Below, piece by piece: positions 1-7,112 of a DNA stretch of 30,420 bases. Source of the DNA: Clostridiales bacterium UBA6468 (GTDB lineage: Bacteria; Bacillota; Clostridia; Oscillospirales; Oscillospiraceae); the NCBI GenBank assembly GCA_002436765.1, contig DJNI01000047.1, positions 11,427-41,846 of the forward strand, given 5' to 3'. Position numbers and translations under genes: made by a program. The notes below the pieces were generated by a model. The model ran no database searches. It was not told the origin of the DNA and saw nothing but the letters and a program-made list of their open reading frames with translations. Numbering within the stretch: position 1 is the first letter of the stretch; every line of letters starts with the position of its first letter.

Positions 1-468
1 ATTCAGTCCCAGATTATCAACCTGCTCCAGGAGCTGAAGGAGAAGGACGGCCTGACCTATCTGTTCATTTCCCACAACCTGTCCGTCGTCCGTTACATTT
101 CCGACCGGATCGGCGTTATGTACCTGGGCAACATGGTGGAGATCGCCGCGACCGACGAGCTGTTTGCCGATCCCCGGCATCCCTACACCGTGGCGCTGCT
201 GTCCTCCATCCCCACGACGGATCCCGACAGCCTGACCAAGGAGCGGATCATTCTGGAGGGCAATATCCCCAGTCCCATCAAGCCGCCCTCCGGCTGTAAG
301 TTCCACACCCGATGCTACATGGCCTGCGACAAGTGCAAGCGCGTGCCGCCGGAGCTGAAGGAAGTAAAGCCCGGTCACTTCGTGGCGTGCCACTTTGCCG
401 ACCAGCAGAAGATCGATGAGAACGGCAATTACCTGTTCGACATCAAGACCACCACCAACCAGAGATAA
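1..468 (+). CDS. Oligopeptide/dipeptide ABC transporter ATP-binding protein, C-terminal part (OppF/DppF type)
   Basis: This is the 3' end of a gene that begins before the window; frame 1 is open from base 1 to the TAA at 466-468 (155 codons). The protein would be the cytoplasmic ATPase that powers peptide import through an Opp/Dpp permease. The visible part contains the H-loop region (LFISHNLSVV, about residues 21-30 of the fragment) and the post-ATPase oligopeptide-transporter C-terminal domain. That domain has the usual 'P-HPYT-ALLSS-P' segment and a four-cysteine tail (GCKFHTRCYMACDKC and a final VACHF). The fourth-cysteine/GHFVACHF ending is typical of OppF/DppF subunits. Walker A and B lie outside the window. 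It cannot be decided from this fragment whether it is the F or D subunit, although being last in the operon favours F. The small membrane ORF downstream overlaps its stop codon. Confidence 0.93.
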   Translation: MQSQIINLLQELKEKDGLTYLFISHNLSVVRYISDRIGVMYLGNMVEIAATDELFADPRHPYTVALLSSIPTTDPDSLTKERIILEGNIPSPIKPPSGCKFHTRCYMACDKCKRVPPELKEVKPGHFVACHFADQQKIDENGNYLFDIKTTTNQR

Positions 469-638
469 TGCTGAAAAAGAAAAACATTGACCCGGAAAAG
501 GAAGCGGAGCTGCAGAAGGGACCCAAGGAGAAGGGCGACGTGCCGGCCATGCTGCTGGCGGCGTTCCTGAGCCTGTTTCTTCCCGCCGTTATCGTCCTGC
601 TGATTTTTGCGGGACTGATCCGGCTGGTATTCCGGTAA
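468..638 (+). CDS. Small single-pass membrane protein (56 aa) coupled to the Opp ATPase
   Basis: The ATG at 468-470 shares its A with the TAA stop of the transporter ATPase gene (TAATG), a classic translational-coupling arrangement. There is no good independent ribosome site. The 56-residue product has a charged, Lys/Glu-rich cytoplasmic-looking N-terminus (about residues 1-25). One hydrophobic segment of about 27 residues follows (about 27-53), ending in a positively charged RLVFR tail. The frame ends 7 nt before a strong terminator, so it fits as the last gene of the peptide-transporter operon. I do not recognise a named family. A role as a small accessory or assembly factor of the permease is only a guess from position. 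Coding status rests on the coupling, the membrane-segment composition and the terminator position. Confidence 0.62.
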   Translation: MLKKKNIDPEKEAELQKGPKEKGDVPAMLLAAFLSLFLPAVIVLLIFAGLIRLVFR

Positions 639-644
639 TAAAAG

Positions 645-677
645 TCGTGTCGGAGCTGTTCGCTCCGACACGATTTT
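645..677 (+). terminator. Rho-independent terminator of the peptide-transporter operon
   Basis: Perfect 12-bp stem (645-656 pairs with 662-673), 5-nt loop TGTTC, followed by TTTT. It starts 7 nt after the stop codon of the 56-aa ORF. Confidence 0.9.
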
Positions 678-778
678 CTGTGCTGCGAAAAGCGCCTCTC
701 CGTTTGGCATCGCTGCGCTTGGTGAATAATAAAGAGGCCGGAAGGGGATGCCGGATGGGTGTAAGTTCGAAGCTCGTC

Positions 779-807
779 TTGATTTTTTCCGGAATCAATG
801 ATAGAAT
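779..807 (+). promoter_or_regulatory. Sigma-A-type promoter of prfB
   Basis: TTGATT (779-784), 17-nt spacer, TAGAAT (802-807). It lies 64 nt upstream of the prfB start and downstream of the preceding terminator, so prfB appears to be its own transcription unit. Confidence 0.7.
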
Positions 808-870
808 GATCACAGTAGCAGCGGCGATTCAAAAAGGTACCCGATATCCCAAGGAAATGAGAGATTTGTG

Positions 871-1998
871 ATGAATATTGAATTTGACGCATATAAGCAG
901 AAGCTGAACGACTGCCGTCCCGCGCTGGACGCTCTGGCGGATTCTCTGAATGTGGAGGGAATGCGCAGCGAGCTGGAGCGTCTGCACGCCATGCAGGAGG
1001 CTCCCGGCTTCTGGGATGACCCGGAGAAAAGCCAGAAAATTGTCGTCAAGACCCGCCAGATCGAGAGCAAGATCGAACGTTACAAGAAAATGCTGTCGAA
1101 CTGGGACGATCTGATGACCATCTGCGAAATGGCGGAGGAAGAGGACGACGATTCCATGCTGGAAGAGCTGAAAACCGGCTTCGCCGCCCTGACGGAGGAT
1201 ATGGAGACCTGCCGTTTGGAGACCCTGCTCACCGGTCATTATGACAAGAACAACGCCATGATGAGCTTCCAGGCAGGCGCCGGCGGCACCGAGGCCCAGG
1301 ACTGGTGTCAGATGCTCTACCGGATGTACACCCGCTGGGCGGAGCGTCATGGCTTCACCTACAAGATCATGGACTATCAGGAGGGCGACGAGGCCGGCCT
1401 GAAATCCGCCTCCATTATGATCGAGGGGGAGAACGCCTACGGCTTCCTGAAAGGGGAAAACGGCGTTCACCGTCTGGTGCGGGTATCGCCCTTTGACGCC
1501 AACGCCCGCCGCCAGACCTCCTTTGCCGCCGTGGAGGTCATTCCGGACATCGAAAACGACAGCCAGGACGTGGAAATCCGCCCTGAGGATTATGAAATGC
1601 AGGTCTACCGTTCCTCCGGCGCCGGCGGCCAGCACATCAACAAGACCTCCTCCGCCGTTCGGCTGATCCACAAGGCCACCGGCATCGTGGTTTCCTGCCA
1701 GACGGAGCGCAGCCAGTTCCAGAACAAGGAGACCTGCCTTCGGATGCTGCGCAGCAAGCTGGTGGAGATCAAGGAGCGGGAGCATCTGGACAAAATTTCC
1801 GACATCAAGGGCGTTCAGCAGAAGATCGAGTGGGGCAGCCAGATCCGCAACTACGTGTTCATGCCCTACACGCTGGTCAAGGACACCCGCACCGGCTGCG
1901 AGACCTCCAACGTGAACGCGGTCATGGACGGCGCGCTGGACCCGTTTATTGAAAGCTACCTCAACTGCCTTGCCACCGGAAACTGGGTTCAGAAGTAA
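871..1998 (+). CDS. prfB: Peptide chain release factor 2
   Basis: RF2 recognises UGA and UAA stop codons in the ribosomal A site and triggers peptidyl-tRNA hydrolysis. The 375-residue product has the normal length. It carries the RF2-specific anticodon-like tripeptide SPF at residues 206-208 (RVSPFDANARRQTSF) and the universally conserved GGQ at 252-254 (SSGAGGQHINKTSSAVR). The ATG at 871 is chosen over the in-frame GTG immediately before it, because the GAGAG-like ribosome site is better spaced for the ATG. The gene is one uninterrupted frame. At the place where many bacteria carry the autoregulatory UGA frameshift (around the LN at residues 26-27, equivalent to E. coli L25-D26) there is CTG AAT and no in-frame stop. 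It has its own promoter and no obvious operon partner. Confidence 0.97.
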   Translation: MNIEFDAYKQKLNDCRPALDALADSLNVEGMRSELERLHAMQEAPGFWDDPEKSQKIVVKTRQIESKIERYKKMLSNWDDLMTICEMAEEEDDDSMLEELKTGFAALTEDMETCRLETLLTGHYDKNNAMMSFQAGAGGTEAQDWCQMLYRMYTRWAERHGFTYKIMDYQEGDEAGLKSASIMIEGENAYGFLKGENGVHRLVRVSPFDANARRQTSFAAVEVIPDIENDSQDVEIRPEDYEMQVYRSSGAGGQHINKTSSAVRLIHKATGIVVSCQTERSQFQNKETCLRMLRSKLVEIKEREHLDKISDIKGVQQKIEWGSQIRNYVFMPYTLVKDTRTGCETSNVNAVMDGALDPFIESYLNCLATGNWVQK

Positions 1999-2037
1999 AA
2001 AGTCCATGAACTTTCCGGTTTTTTTGGGGATTTGCCC

Positions 2038-2066
2038 TTGAAATTTGGAAAAGCATATGCTATACT
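2038..2066 (+). promoter_or_regulatory. Sigma-A-type promoter of secG
   Basis: TTGAAA (2038-2043), 17-nt spacer, TATACT (2061-2066), close to consensus in both boxes. It implies a leader of roughly 80 nt before the secG start at 2152. Separate transcription from prfB is therefore likely. Confidence 0.85.
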
Positions 2067-2151
2067 ATTCGGGCTATCGTGAGGTTCGAGCAATGTTTAC
2101 GAGCCATTTACCATTCGCTGTCCGCGAATCTGGCGGAGGGAGGTTTTTGTA

Positions 2152-2388
2152 ATGGGTGTTTTGGAGACGATTCTGATTGTTTTGGAGGCTCTGTGCAGCG
2201 TTGCACTGATCGTGGTCGTGCTGCTGCAGTCCGGCAAGGAGGCCGGCCTGTCCGCTGCGATCTCCGGCGCTTCCGAATCTTATCTGAGTAAGAATAAGAA
2301 GGGCGGCCTGGATCATGCTCTGGCCGTATCCACCAAGTGGATCGCCATCGCCTGGGTCCTGCTGACCCTGGTGCTGAGCTTCCTGTGA
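2152..2388 (+). CDS. secG: Preprotein translocase subunit SecG
   Basis: SecG is the small auxiliary subunit of the SecYEG channel in the cytoplasmic membrane and assists SecA-driven protein export. The 78-residue product has the family layout. A first hydrophobic helix covers about residues 3-25 and ends in VVLLQSGKEAGL, which is the conserved SecG 'LLQ-GK-AGLS' loop. A polar GASESYLSKNKKGG stretch follows, then a second membrane helix at about 60-78. The start is supported by a GGAGGGAGG ribosome site. The gene stands alone between its own promoter and a terminator. In many Firmicutes secG is followed by rnr (RNase R); here it is followed by a PHP-domain gene instead. Confidence 0.95.
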   Translation: MGVLETILIVLEALCSVALIVVVLLQSGKEAGLSAAISGASESYLSKNKKGGLDHALAVSTKWIAIAWVLLTLVLSFL

Positions 2389-2400
2389 TGCAAAATGATG

Positions 2401-2431
2401 AAAGGCCGCGGATGTTTCCGTGGCTTTTTTT
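2401..2431 (+). terminator. Rho-independent terminator of secG
   Basis: Eleven-pair stem (AAGGCCGCGGA pairing with TCCGTGGCTTT, including two G-U pairs) with a 4-nt loop and a run of seven T. It begins about 12 nt after the secG stop. Confidence 0.85.
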
Positions 2432-2451
2432 CGTAGAGAGGATGGACGATT

Positions 2452-3165
2452 ATGAAAGCTTTTGTCGCGGATGTGCATATGCACTCGCTTCTCAGCGGCC
2501 ACGCCTTCGGCACCATCCGGGAGCTTGCGGCGGAGGCGTCCTGCCGGGGACTCAGCCTGATCGGCGTTACGGAGCACGCCCCCGGCATTCCGGGGACGGT
2601 CGATCCGCTTTATTTCCGGAACCTCTGTGACGCACCCAGAGAGCTGTACGGCGTGGAAATGCTCTACGGCAGTGAGGTCAACATCCTGGACGGCGGGGAG
2701 CTGACGCTGGATCAGCGGCACCTGGACTATCTGGACTATGCCGTTGCCGGGATCCATGGGACGTGCTACGAGGACGCGGGGGCTGTGAAAAACACGGACA
2801 ACGTGATCCGCTGCATGGAAAATCCCAAGGTGAAGATCATTTCCCACCCGGACTCCGACCTGTATCCCATGGACTATCCGGCACTGGTAGAGGGTGCGAA
2901 GGCGTTTGGCGTTGCCCTGGAGCTGAACAACAGCTCCATGAGAAAGCCCAAGACCCGGCCGAACTGCGTGGAAAACTACCGGAAGATGATCCCCCTGTGC
3001 ATGGAGCGGGGCGTGTTCGTCGTGGTGAATACGGACGCTCACGACCCCAGTGCGGTGGGCAACTTCGATCTGGCGCGGAGGCTGCTGGAAACCATGGACA
3101 TCAACGAGGACTTGCTTCTCAACAACGATTTGCAGAAGCTCAAGAAGTTCCTTTTGGACGGTTAA
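2452..3165 (+). CDS. PHP-domain phosphatase/phosphoesterase (YcdX-like)
   Basis: A 237-residue cytoplasmic protein of the PHP (polymerase and histidinol phosphatase) superfamily, which uses a trinuclear metal site to hydrolyse phosphoesters. Metal-ligand motifs appear in family order: HMH at 9-11 followed by H17, ITEHAPG (His near residue 42), a GSEVNI Glu, ISHPDSDLYPMD, and a C-terminal VNTDAHDP. This order matches the stand-alone YcdX/YcdX-like phosphatases, not histidinol-phosphatase HisK or DNA polymerase III. The size is also right (about 240-250 residues). The start has an AGAGAGGA ribosome site 8-14 nt upstream. It lies between two terminators and is probably monocistronic. The physiological substrate cannot be read from sequence. 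Confidence 0.88.
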   Translation: MKAFVADVHMHSLLSGHAFGTIRELAAEASCRGLSLIGVTEHAPGIPGTVDPLYFRNLCDAPRELYGVEMLYGSEVNILDGGELTLDQRHLDYLDYAVAGIHGTCYEDAGAVKNTDNVIRCMENPKVKIISHPDSDLYPMDYPALVEGAKAFGVALELNNSSMRKPKTRPNCVENYRKMIPLCMERGVFVVVNTDAHDPSAVGNFDLARRLLETMDINEDLLLNNDLQKLKKFLLDG

Positions 3166-3169
3166 ATGT

Positions 3170-3206
3170 GCAAGGCTACGGATTTTTCCGTAGTCCTTGC
3201 TGTTTT
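3170..3206 (+). terminator. Rho-independent terminator of the PHP-domain gene
   Basis: GCAAGGCTACGGA pairs with TCCGTAGTCCTTGC with a single-base bulge, followed by TGTTTT. It begins a few nucleotides after the stop at 3165. Confidence 0.85.
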
Positions 3207-3223
3207 CTGGTGAGAGATTGCGA

Positions 3224-3252
3224 TAGACTTTTGAAGGCGCCTGTGGTAATAT
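3224..3252 (+). promoter_or_regulatory. Possible promoter of pepD
   Basis: TAGACT (3224-3229), 17-nt spacer, TAATAT (3247-3252). Each box matches consensus at 4 of 6 positions, so this is weak. It is supported mainly by its position between the upstream terminator and the pepD ribosome site. Confidence 0.4.
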
Positions 3253-3291
3253 AAGGGCAAGAAGTCTTATCCAATGAAAAGGAGTGCCTGT

Positions 3292-4734
3292 ATGGAAACG
3301 AAACGATTGGCGGGGCTGGAGCCTGCCGCGGTTTTTCATTATTTTGAGGAAATCTGCGCCATTCCCCACGGTTCCCGGAATACGAAGAAAATATCCGATT
3401 ATCTGGTGGATTTTGCCAAGGAGCATGGCCTGCGGTACATTCAGGATACGGCAAACAACGTGATCCTCTTTGGAAACGGCACCTGCGGCATGGAGGATCA
3501 TGCCCCCGTGATTTTGCAGGGGCACATGGACATGGTGTGCGAAAAGGACATGGACTGCCCCCTGGACATGGAGAAGGAGGGGCTGGACGTCACCCATGAT
3601 GATAAGTTCGTGTTCGCAAAGGGCACCACCCTGGGCGGTGACGACGGCATTGCCGTGGCTTATGCCCTGGCGCTGCTGGCGGACGACACCATCCCCCATC
3701 CGCCGCTGGAGGTCATCGTCACCGTGGACGAGGAGATCGGGATGCTGGGGGCGGACGTCATCGACCTGTCCGAACTGAAGGGCAGAACGATGATCAATCT
3801 GGATTCCGAGGACGAGGGGATCTTCACCGTGTCCTGCGCCGGCGGCGCGACCGCGACCATCAGTCTGCCCGCGGAGCGGAAGGCGGTGTACGGCCCCTGC
3901 GTCCGTCTCAGTGTGGACGGCCTGCGGGGCGGCCATTCCGGCGCGGAGATCCACAAGAACCGCGCCAACGCCAACAAGGTCATGGGCGAATTCATGGATC
4001 GCATTCAGAAGCGCATGCCGCTCTGCCTGACCTCCCTGTCCGGCGGCACCAAGGACAACGCCATTCCCCGTTCCTGCCAGGCGACGATGGTGGCCATGGG
4101 CATTCAGCTGGAGCGGATCAACGCCGTGGCGGAGGAGCTGCAGGCGGAAATTCGGGAAAAATACGACGAGCCGGATGCCGTCGTTCAGGCCTTCGACGCA
4201 GACGCCTTGGGCGGCAATGGCCTGTCCACCCAGGCAACGGCCAAGGTCATCGGCCTGCTCTGCGCTGCGCCCAACGGGGTGCAGGCCATGAGTCAGGATA
4301 TCGATGGCCTCGTACAGACCAGCCTGAACATGGGTATTGCCAAGCTGGGCGAACGGTTCAACGTTACCTTCTCCGTCAGAAGCTCCGTCAACAGCGAGAA
4401 GGAAGATCTTCTGGAGAAGCTGAGAAGCCTTGCTAAGTTCTTTGAAGGGAATTATTCCCAGTCCGGGGAGTACCCTGCTTGGGAGTTCAGGAAGGATTCT
4501 GTCCTCCGGGACACCATGGTGCGCATTTACCGGGAGATGTTTGGCAAGGAGCCCCAGGTGCTGGCCATCCACGCGGGGCTGGAATGCGGATTGCTTGGAG
4601 AAAAGCTGCCGGGACTGGACTGCGTATCCATCGGCCCGCAGATGCACGACATCCACACCAGCCGGGAAAAGCTGGACATCGCGTCTACGGAGCGCACCTG
4701 GAAATTCCTGCTGGAAGTTCTGAAAAATCTGTAA
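3292..4734 (+). CDS. pepD: Aminoacyl-histidine dipeptidase (peptidase M20C, PepD)
   Basis: A cytosolic di-zinc aminopeptidase of family M20C that cleaves Xaa-His and other dipeptides. The 480-residue length equals that of E. coli PepD. Catalytic and metal residues are in family order: H78-x-D80 (QGHMDMVCEK), the bridging Asp in TTLGGDDGIAVA (117-118), the E147-E148 pair in VDEEIGMLGA, D171 in NLDSEDEG, and H455 in HTSREKLDI near the C-terminus. The ATG at 3292 is preferred over an in-frame ATG at 3274, because the AAAGGAG ribosome site (3277-3283) sits 8 nt before it and would lie inside the coding sequence of the longer form. The gene stands alone, and a peptide-uptake operon lies about 2.6 kb upstream, so peptide nitrogen use is plausible. 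Confidence 0.96.
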   Translation: METKRLAGLEPAAVFHYFEEICAIPHGSRNTKKISDYLVDFAKEHGLRYIQDTANNVILFGNGTCGMEDHAPVILQGHMDMVCEKDMDCPLDMEKEGLDVTHDDKFVFAKGTTLGGDDGIAVAYALALLADDTIPHPPLEVIVTVDEEIGMLGADVIDLSELKGRTMINLDSEDEGIFTVSCAGGATATISLPAERKAVYGPCVRLSVDGLRGGHSGAEIHKNRANANKVMGEFMDRIQKRMPLCLTSLSGGTKDNAIPRSCQATMVAMGIQLERINAVAEELQAEIREKYDEPDAVVQAFDADALGGNGLSTQATAKVIGLLCAAPNGVQAMSQDIDGLVQTSLNMGIAKLGERFNVTFSVRSSVNSEKEDLLEKLRSLAKFFEGNYSQSGEYPAWEFRKDSVLRDTMVRIYREMFGKEPQVLAIHAGLECGLLGEKLPGLDCVSIGPQMHDIHTSREKLDIASTERTWKFLLEVLKNL

Positions 4735-4740
4735 AAACGG

Positions 4741-4768
4741 AAAGTGACCCGCCGCGGCGGGTCACTTT
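4741..4768. terminator. Bidirectional terminator between pepD and the SpoVB-like gene
   Basis: Perfect 13-bp inverted repeat (4741-4753 with 4756-4768). It is flanked by TTTTA on the plus strand and CCGTTTTT on the minus strand. It sits between two convergent genes and overlaps the last codon of the minus-strand one. Confidence 0.85.
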
Positions 4769-6288
4769 TATGCACTTTGGGAGAACGTGCGTGCTTTTGC
4801 AATGGCTTTTCCCCGGAGAAGCCCCCTAAGCCATGCAATATCCTCCCGCCCCAGAACTCCGAACAGGCACATCAGGCAGCCAAGCAGAATGGGGTATGTC
4901 CCCGCCCGAAGCACCCGGGAGGCAAAGCGGGAAGCGCCCCATCCGGCGGCAAGGGCGGCTGCGGCGGACAGCGCCGGGGCGGAGAAGGGGATTACTTCCC
5001 CGGTGATGATCAGAAGCCGCCGCAGACTGAGAATGAAATTCACCAGATGGGTGATGAAAAAGCTGAAAAAGTAGCCTTGCATTCCGTATTTCGGAAGGAG
5101 AAAATACAGAAACAGCACATCCATAAAATTGGTTATAATGTTGTAGCGGACGCAGATCTTCTGCTGCCCAAGACCTTTGGTCATGGCGTCGGTGATGGCG
5201 TCGCAGTAGAGCATGGGGATGAGCAGGGCGTACAGCCGCAGCCAGCGCCCCGCTTCGGCGTTGCGGTACAGGGAGCTGCACAGCCCGTCGGCCAGCAGAA
5301 ATTCCAGGCCGCTGAACACGATGCCGTACAGCATGGCGGTGCGCAGGCTCCGCCGCACCAGATAGGAAATGCGCCGTTTGCTTCCCGCGGCGGCGCACCG
5401 GGCAAGCTCCGGGATGAGCAGCTCCGCCAGCCCGAACAGGATACAGGCGGGGAACATCAGAACGGGGAACACCATGCCGCTGACCACGCCGAAGGCCGCA
5501 AGGGGACTGTCGATGAGAGAGTTCAGCGACAGACGCTTGGGAACCATCAGGTTTTCCGTGGTACTGATGCCGGATTTCAGCACATCCGCCATGGCAAGGG
5601 GGACGGCTGCCTGCATTAGACGGCTCCTTACGGGGATTTTCGGCCCCGGCGTTACCCCTTCGGCCAGACGCAGCAGCATCAGGCAGCACAGCGTCAGACA
5701 GGCGCCGAAGCATCCGCCCATGACCACGCTCTGACAGGCGCGCCCCGGGTCGTCCCCCGCCCACAGGGTCAGCACGGCCATGGTCACGACCATGGAGCAT
5801 AGCTGCTCCGCCGCTTCCACCGCCGCAAGCGTCCCAATGCGGTTGGCCGCGGTGAAATACCCGGTCATGACGCCGCACAGGCAGGAGACGGGAAGAAACG
5901 CGGCAAACAGCCGCAGAGAATTTACCGTGCGCATGTCCCCGATCCAGTTTTCCGCCAGCGTGGGCGCGAGAAAATAGAGGGCGGCGGCCACGGCGGTACT
6001 GCACAGAATGCTGTACGCAAAGCAGCCGGATAAGACCCAGGTCACGTTTCCGGGGCGCTTTTTCCCCAGCTCCTCGGCGGTCAGGTACATGGCGGCGGTC
6101 CGCACACCGGCAATGCCGGTCACCATGGCGAGGCTCCCCACGGACATGGTCAGCTGTAAAAGACCCACTCCGGCGGCGCCGATGCGCCCGGAGAGATACA
6201 CCTGAAAGGAAGTCCCCACCAGCCGCAGCAGCAGGTTCGCCCCCGTGAGCAGCAGCGCGGAATAGAAGATCGGCAGCTTTTTGGGCAA
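4768..6288 (-). CDS. SpoVB-like polysaccharide/lipid II flippase (MOP superfamily)
   Basis: A polytopic membrane protein of 506 residues related to stage V sporulation protein B and MurJ/Wzx exporters. These proteins flip lipid-linked wall or cortex precursors. The N-terminus (PKKLPIFYSALLLTGANLLLR) and the following GRIGAAGVGLLQL and AGVRTAAMYLTAEE segments are characteristic of the SpoVB branch. About 12-14 hydrophobic segments are spread along the protein, with no soluble domain. The start is taken as the TTG at 6288-6286, because a GGGGGG ribosome site lies 6 nt upstream. A longer open frame toward nth has no membrane character. The ribosome site falls in the 3' arm of a 10-bp hairpin (6297-6328). 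SpoVB is needed for cortex formation in Bacillus, but other paralogues act in vegetative cells, so the exact role is inferred. Confidence 0.85.
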   Translation of the reverse strand: MPKKLPIFYSALLLTGANLLLRLVGTSFQVYLSGRIGAAGVGLLQLTMSVGSLAMVTGIAGVRTAAMYLTAEELGKKRPGNVTWVLSGCFAYSILCSTAVAAALYFLAPTLAENWIGDMRTVNSLRLFAAFLPVSCLCGVMTGYFTAANRIGTLAAVEAAEQLCSMVVTMAVLTLWAGDDPGRACQSVVMGGCFGACLTLCCLMLLRLAEGVTPGPKIPVRSRLMQAAVPLAMADVLKSGISTTENLMVPKRLSLNSLIDSPLAAFGVVSGMVFPVLMFPACILFGLAELLIPELARCAAAGSKRRISYLVRRSLRTAMLYGIVFSGLEFLLADGLCSSLYRNAEAGRWLRLYALLIPMLYCDAITDAMTKGLGQQKICVRYNIITNFMDVLFLYFLLPKYGMQGYFFSFFITHLVNFILSLRRLLIITGEVIPFSAPALSAAAALAAGWGASRFASRVLRAGTYPILLGCLMCLFGVLGREDIAWLRGLLRGKAIAKARTFSQSA

Positions 6289-6296
6289 AGAAATCC

Positions 6297-6328
6297 CCCC
6301 TTGTCCATAAGCATATGCGGACAAGGGG
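6297..6328 (-). promoter_or_regulatory. Hairpin overlapping the ribosome site of the SpoVB-like gene
   Basis: Perfect 10-bp inverted repeat (6297-6306 with 6319-6328) with a 12-nt loop that itself contains the palindrome GCATATGC. In the minus-strand mRNA the 3' arm includes most of the GGGGGG ribosome site of the TTG-initiated flippase gene. No T run follows it, so it is not an ordinary terminator. It is a candidate translational control element. Confidence 0.5.
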
Positions 6329-6392
6329 AGGAACAGAACAGGAACCGAAAATGTTCCGAAATTGGACGCCTTTGAATGCAAACGGCATTGGT

Positions 6393-7031
6393 TTACGCCT
6401 GCGGATTGAACTCCTTGCAGTACATGGTCAGCGGGCATTCCCCGCACTTGGGATTCCGGGCGGTGCAGCAGTCCCGGCCAAAGAGGACGATCCGGTGGCA
6501 GAAATCCGCGCTTTCCTCCGGGGGGAGGATCTTGCGCAGCTGCTGCTCCACCTTTTCCGGCTCCTTGCCCGTGCTCAACCCCAGCCGCCCGCAGATGCGG
6601 ATGCAGTGGGTGTCGCACACGACGCTGCCCGGGACGGCGTACAGGTCGCCCAGCAGCAGATTGGCGGTTTTTCGCCCCACGCCGGGCAGGCGCAGCAGCG
6701 CCTCCATGGTGCCGGGGACCTTTCCGCCGTAATCCGTCAGCAGCATCCGGCAGGCGAGGACGATGTCCCGCGCCTTGTGCTTGTAGAAGCCGCAGGAGCG
6801 AATGTAGTTTTCCACATCGGAAACATCTGCCGCCGCCATGGCCTCCAGGGTGGGGTAGGCGGCAAAAAGGGCGGGGGTCACCAGATTCACCCGGGCGTCG
6901 GTACACTGGGCGGAGAGTCGAACGGCGATCATCAGCTCGTAGTCCTTCGTGTAATGCAGGGCGCAGGCCGCGTCGCCGTAGCGCTGCTTGAGAATATCAA
7001 TGATGGCCTTTGCCTTTTCTTTTTTGTTCAC
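6393..7031 (-). CDS. nth: Endonuclease III
   Basis: A base-excision-repair DNA glycosylase/AP lyase that removes oxidised pyrimidines. The product is 212 residues when started at the GTG 7031-7029, almost the same as E. coli Nth (211). The helix-hairpin-helix LRLPGVGRKTA carries the catalytic Lys (K121), and the catalytic Asp (D140) is in VVCDTHCIRI. The [4Fe-4S] cluster ligands follow the exact family spacing C189-x6-C196-x2-C199-x5-C205. The GTG start is supported by an AAAGGA ribosome site 9 nt upstream and a promoter at 7062-7090. An in-frame upstream ATG at 7103 would place the promoter inside the gene and adds a non-family extension. It lies upstream of the SpoVB-like gene on the same strand, with a 104-nt gap. 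Confidence 0.97.
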   Translation of the reverse strand: MNKKEKAKAIIDILKQRYGDAACALHYTKDYELMIAVRLSAQCTDARVNLVTPALFAAYPTLEAMAAADVSDVENYIRSCGFYKHKARDIVLACRMLLTDYGGKVPGTMEALLRLPGVGRKTANLLLGDLYAVPGSVVCDTHCIRICGRLGLSTGKEPEKVEQQLRKILPPEESADFCHRIVLFGRDCCTARNPKCGECPLTMYCKEFNPQA

Positions 7032-7061
7032 GAGAATCGTTCCTTTTATCTCTTTTGCCCC

Positions 7062-7090
7062 AATATACCACGAAAACCGCAGTTTTGCAA
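7062..7090 (-). promoter_or_regulatory. Sigma-A-type promoter of nth
   Basis: On the minus strand: TTGCAA (7090-7085), 17-nt spacer, TATATT (7067-7062). It lies in the 81-nt gap between the SSB-like gene and nth, about 30 nt upstream of the GTG start. Confidence 0.75.
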
Positions 7091-7112
7091 CAAAAAAAGA
7101 CAAGGGAAGCTC

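Noticed and set aside
678..778. Possible repeat fragment (GCCTCTCC ... AAGAGGC) upstream of the prfB promoter
   Set aside because: Only short blocks resemble the 10926-11053 element; similarity is too weak to call a copy.
6289..6906. An upstream extension of the SpoVB-like frame giving a 712-residue protein
   Set aside because: The extension is antisense-frame sequence of nth (Arg/Pro/Gly-rich, no membrane segments). A ribosome site and TTG at 6288 give a product of family length.
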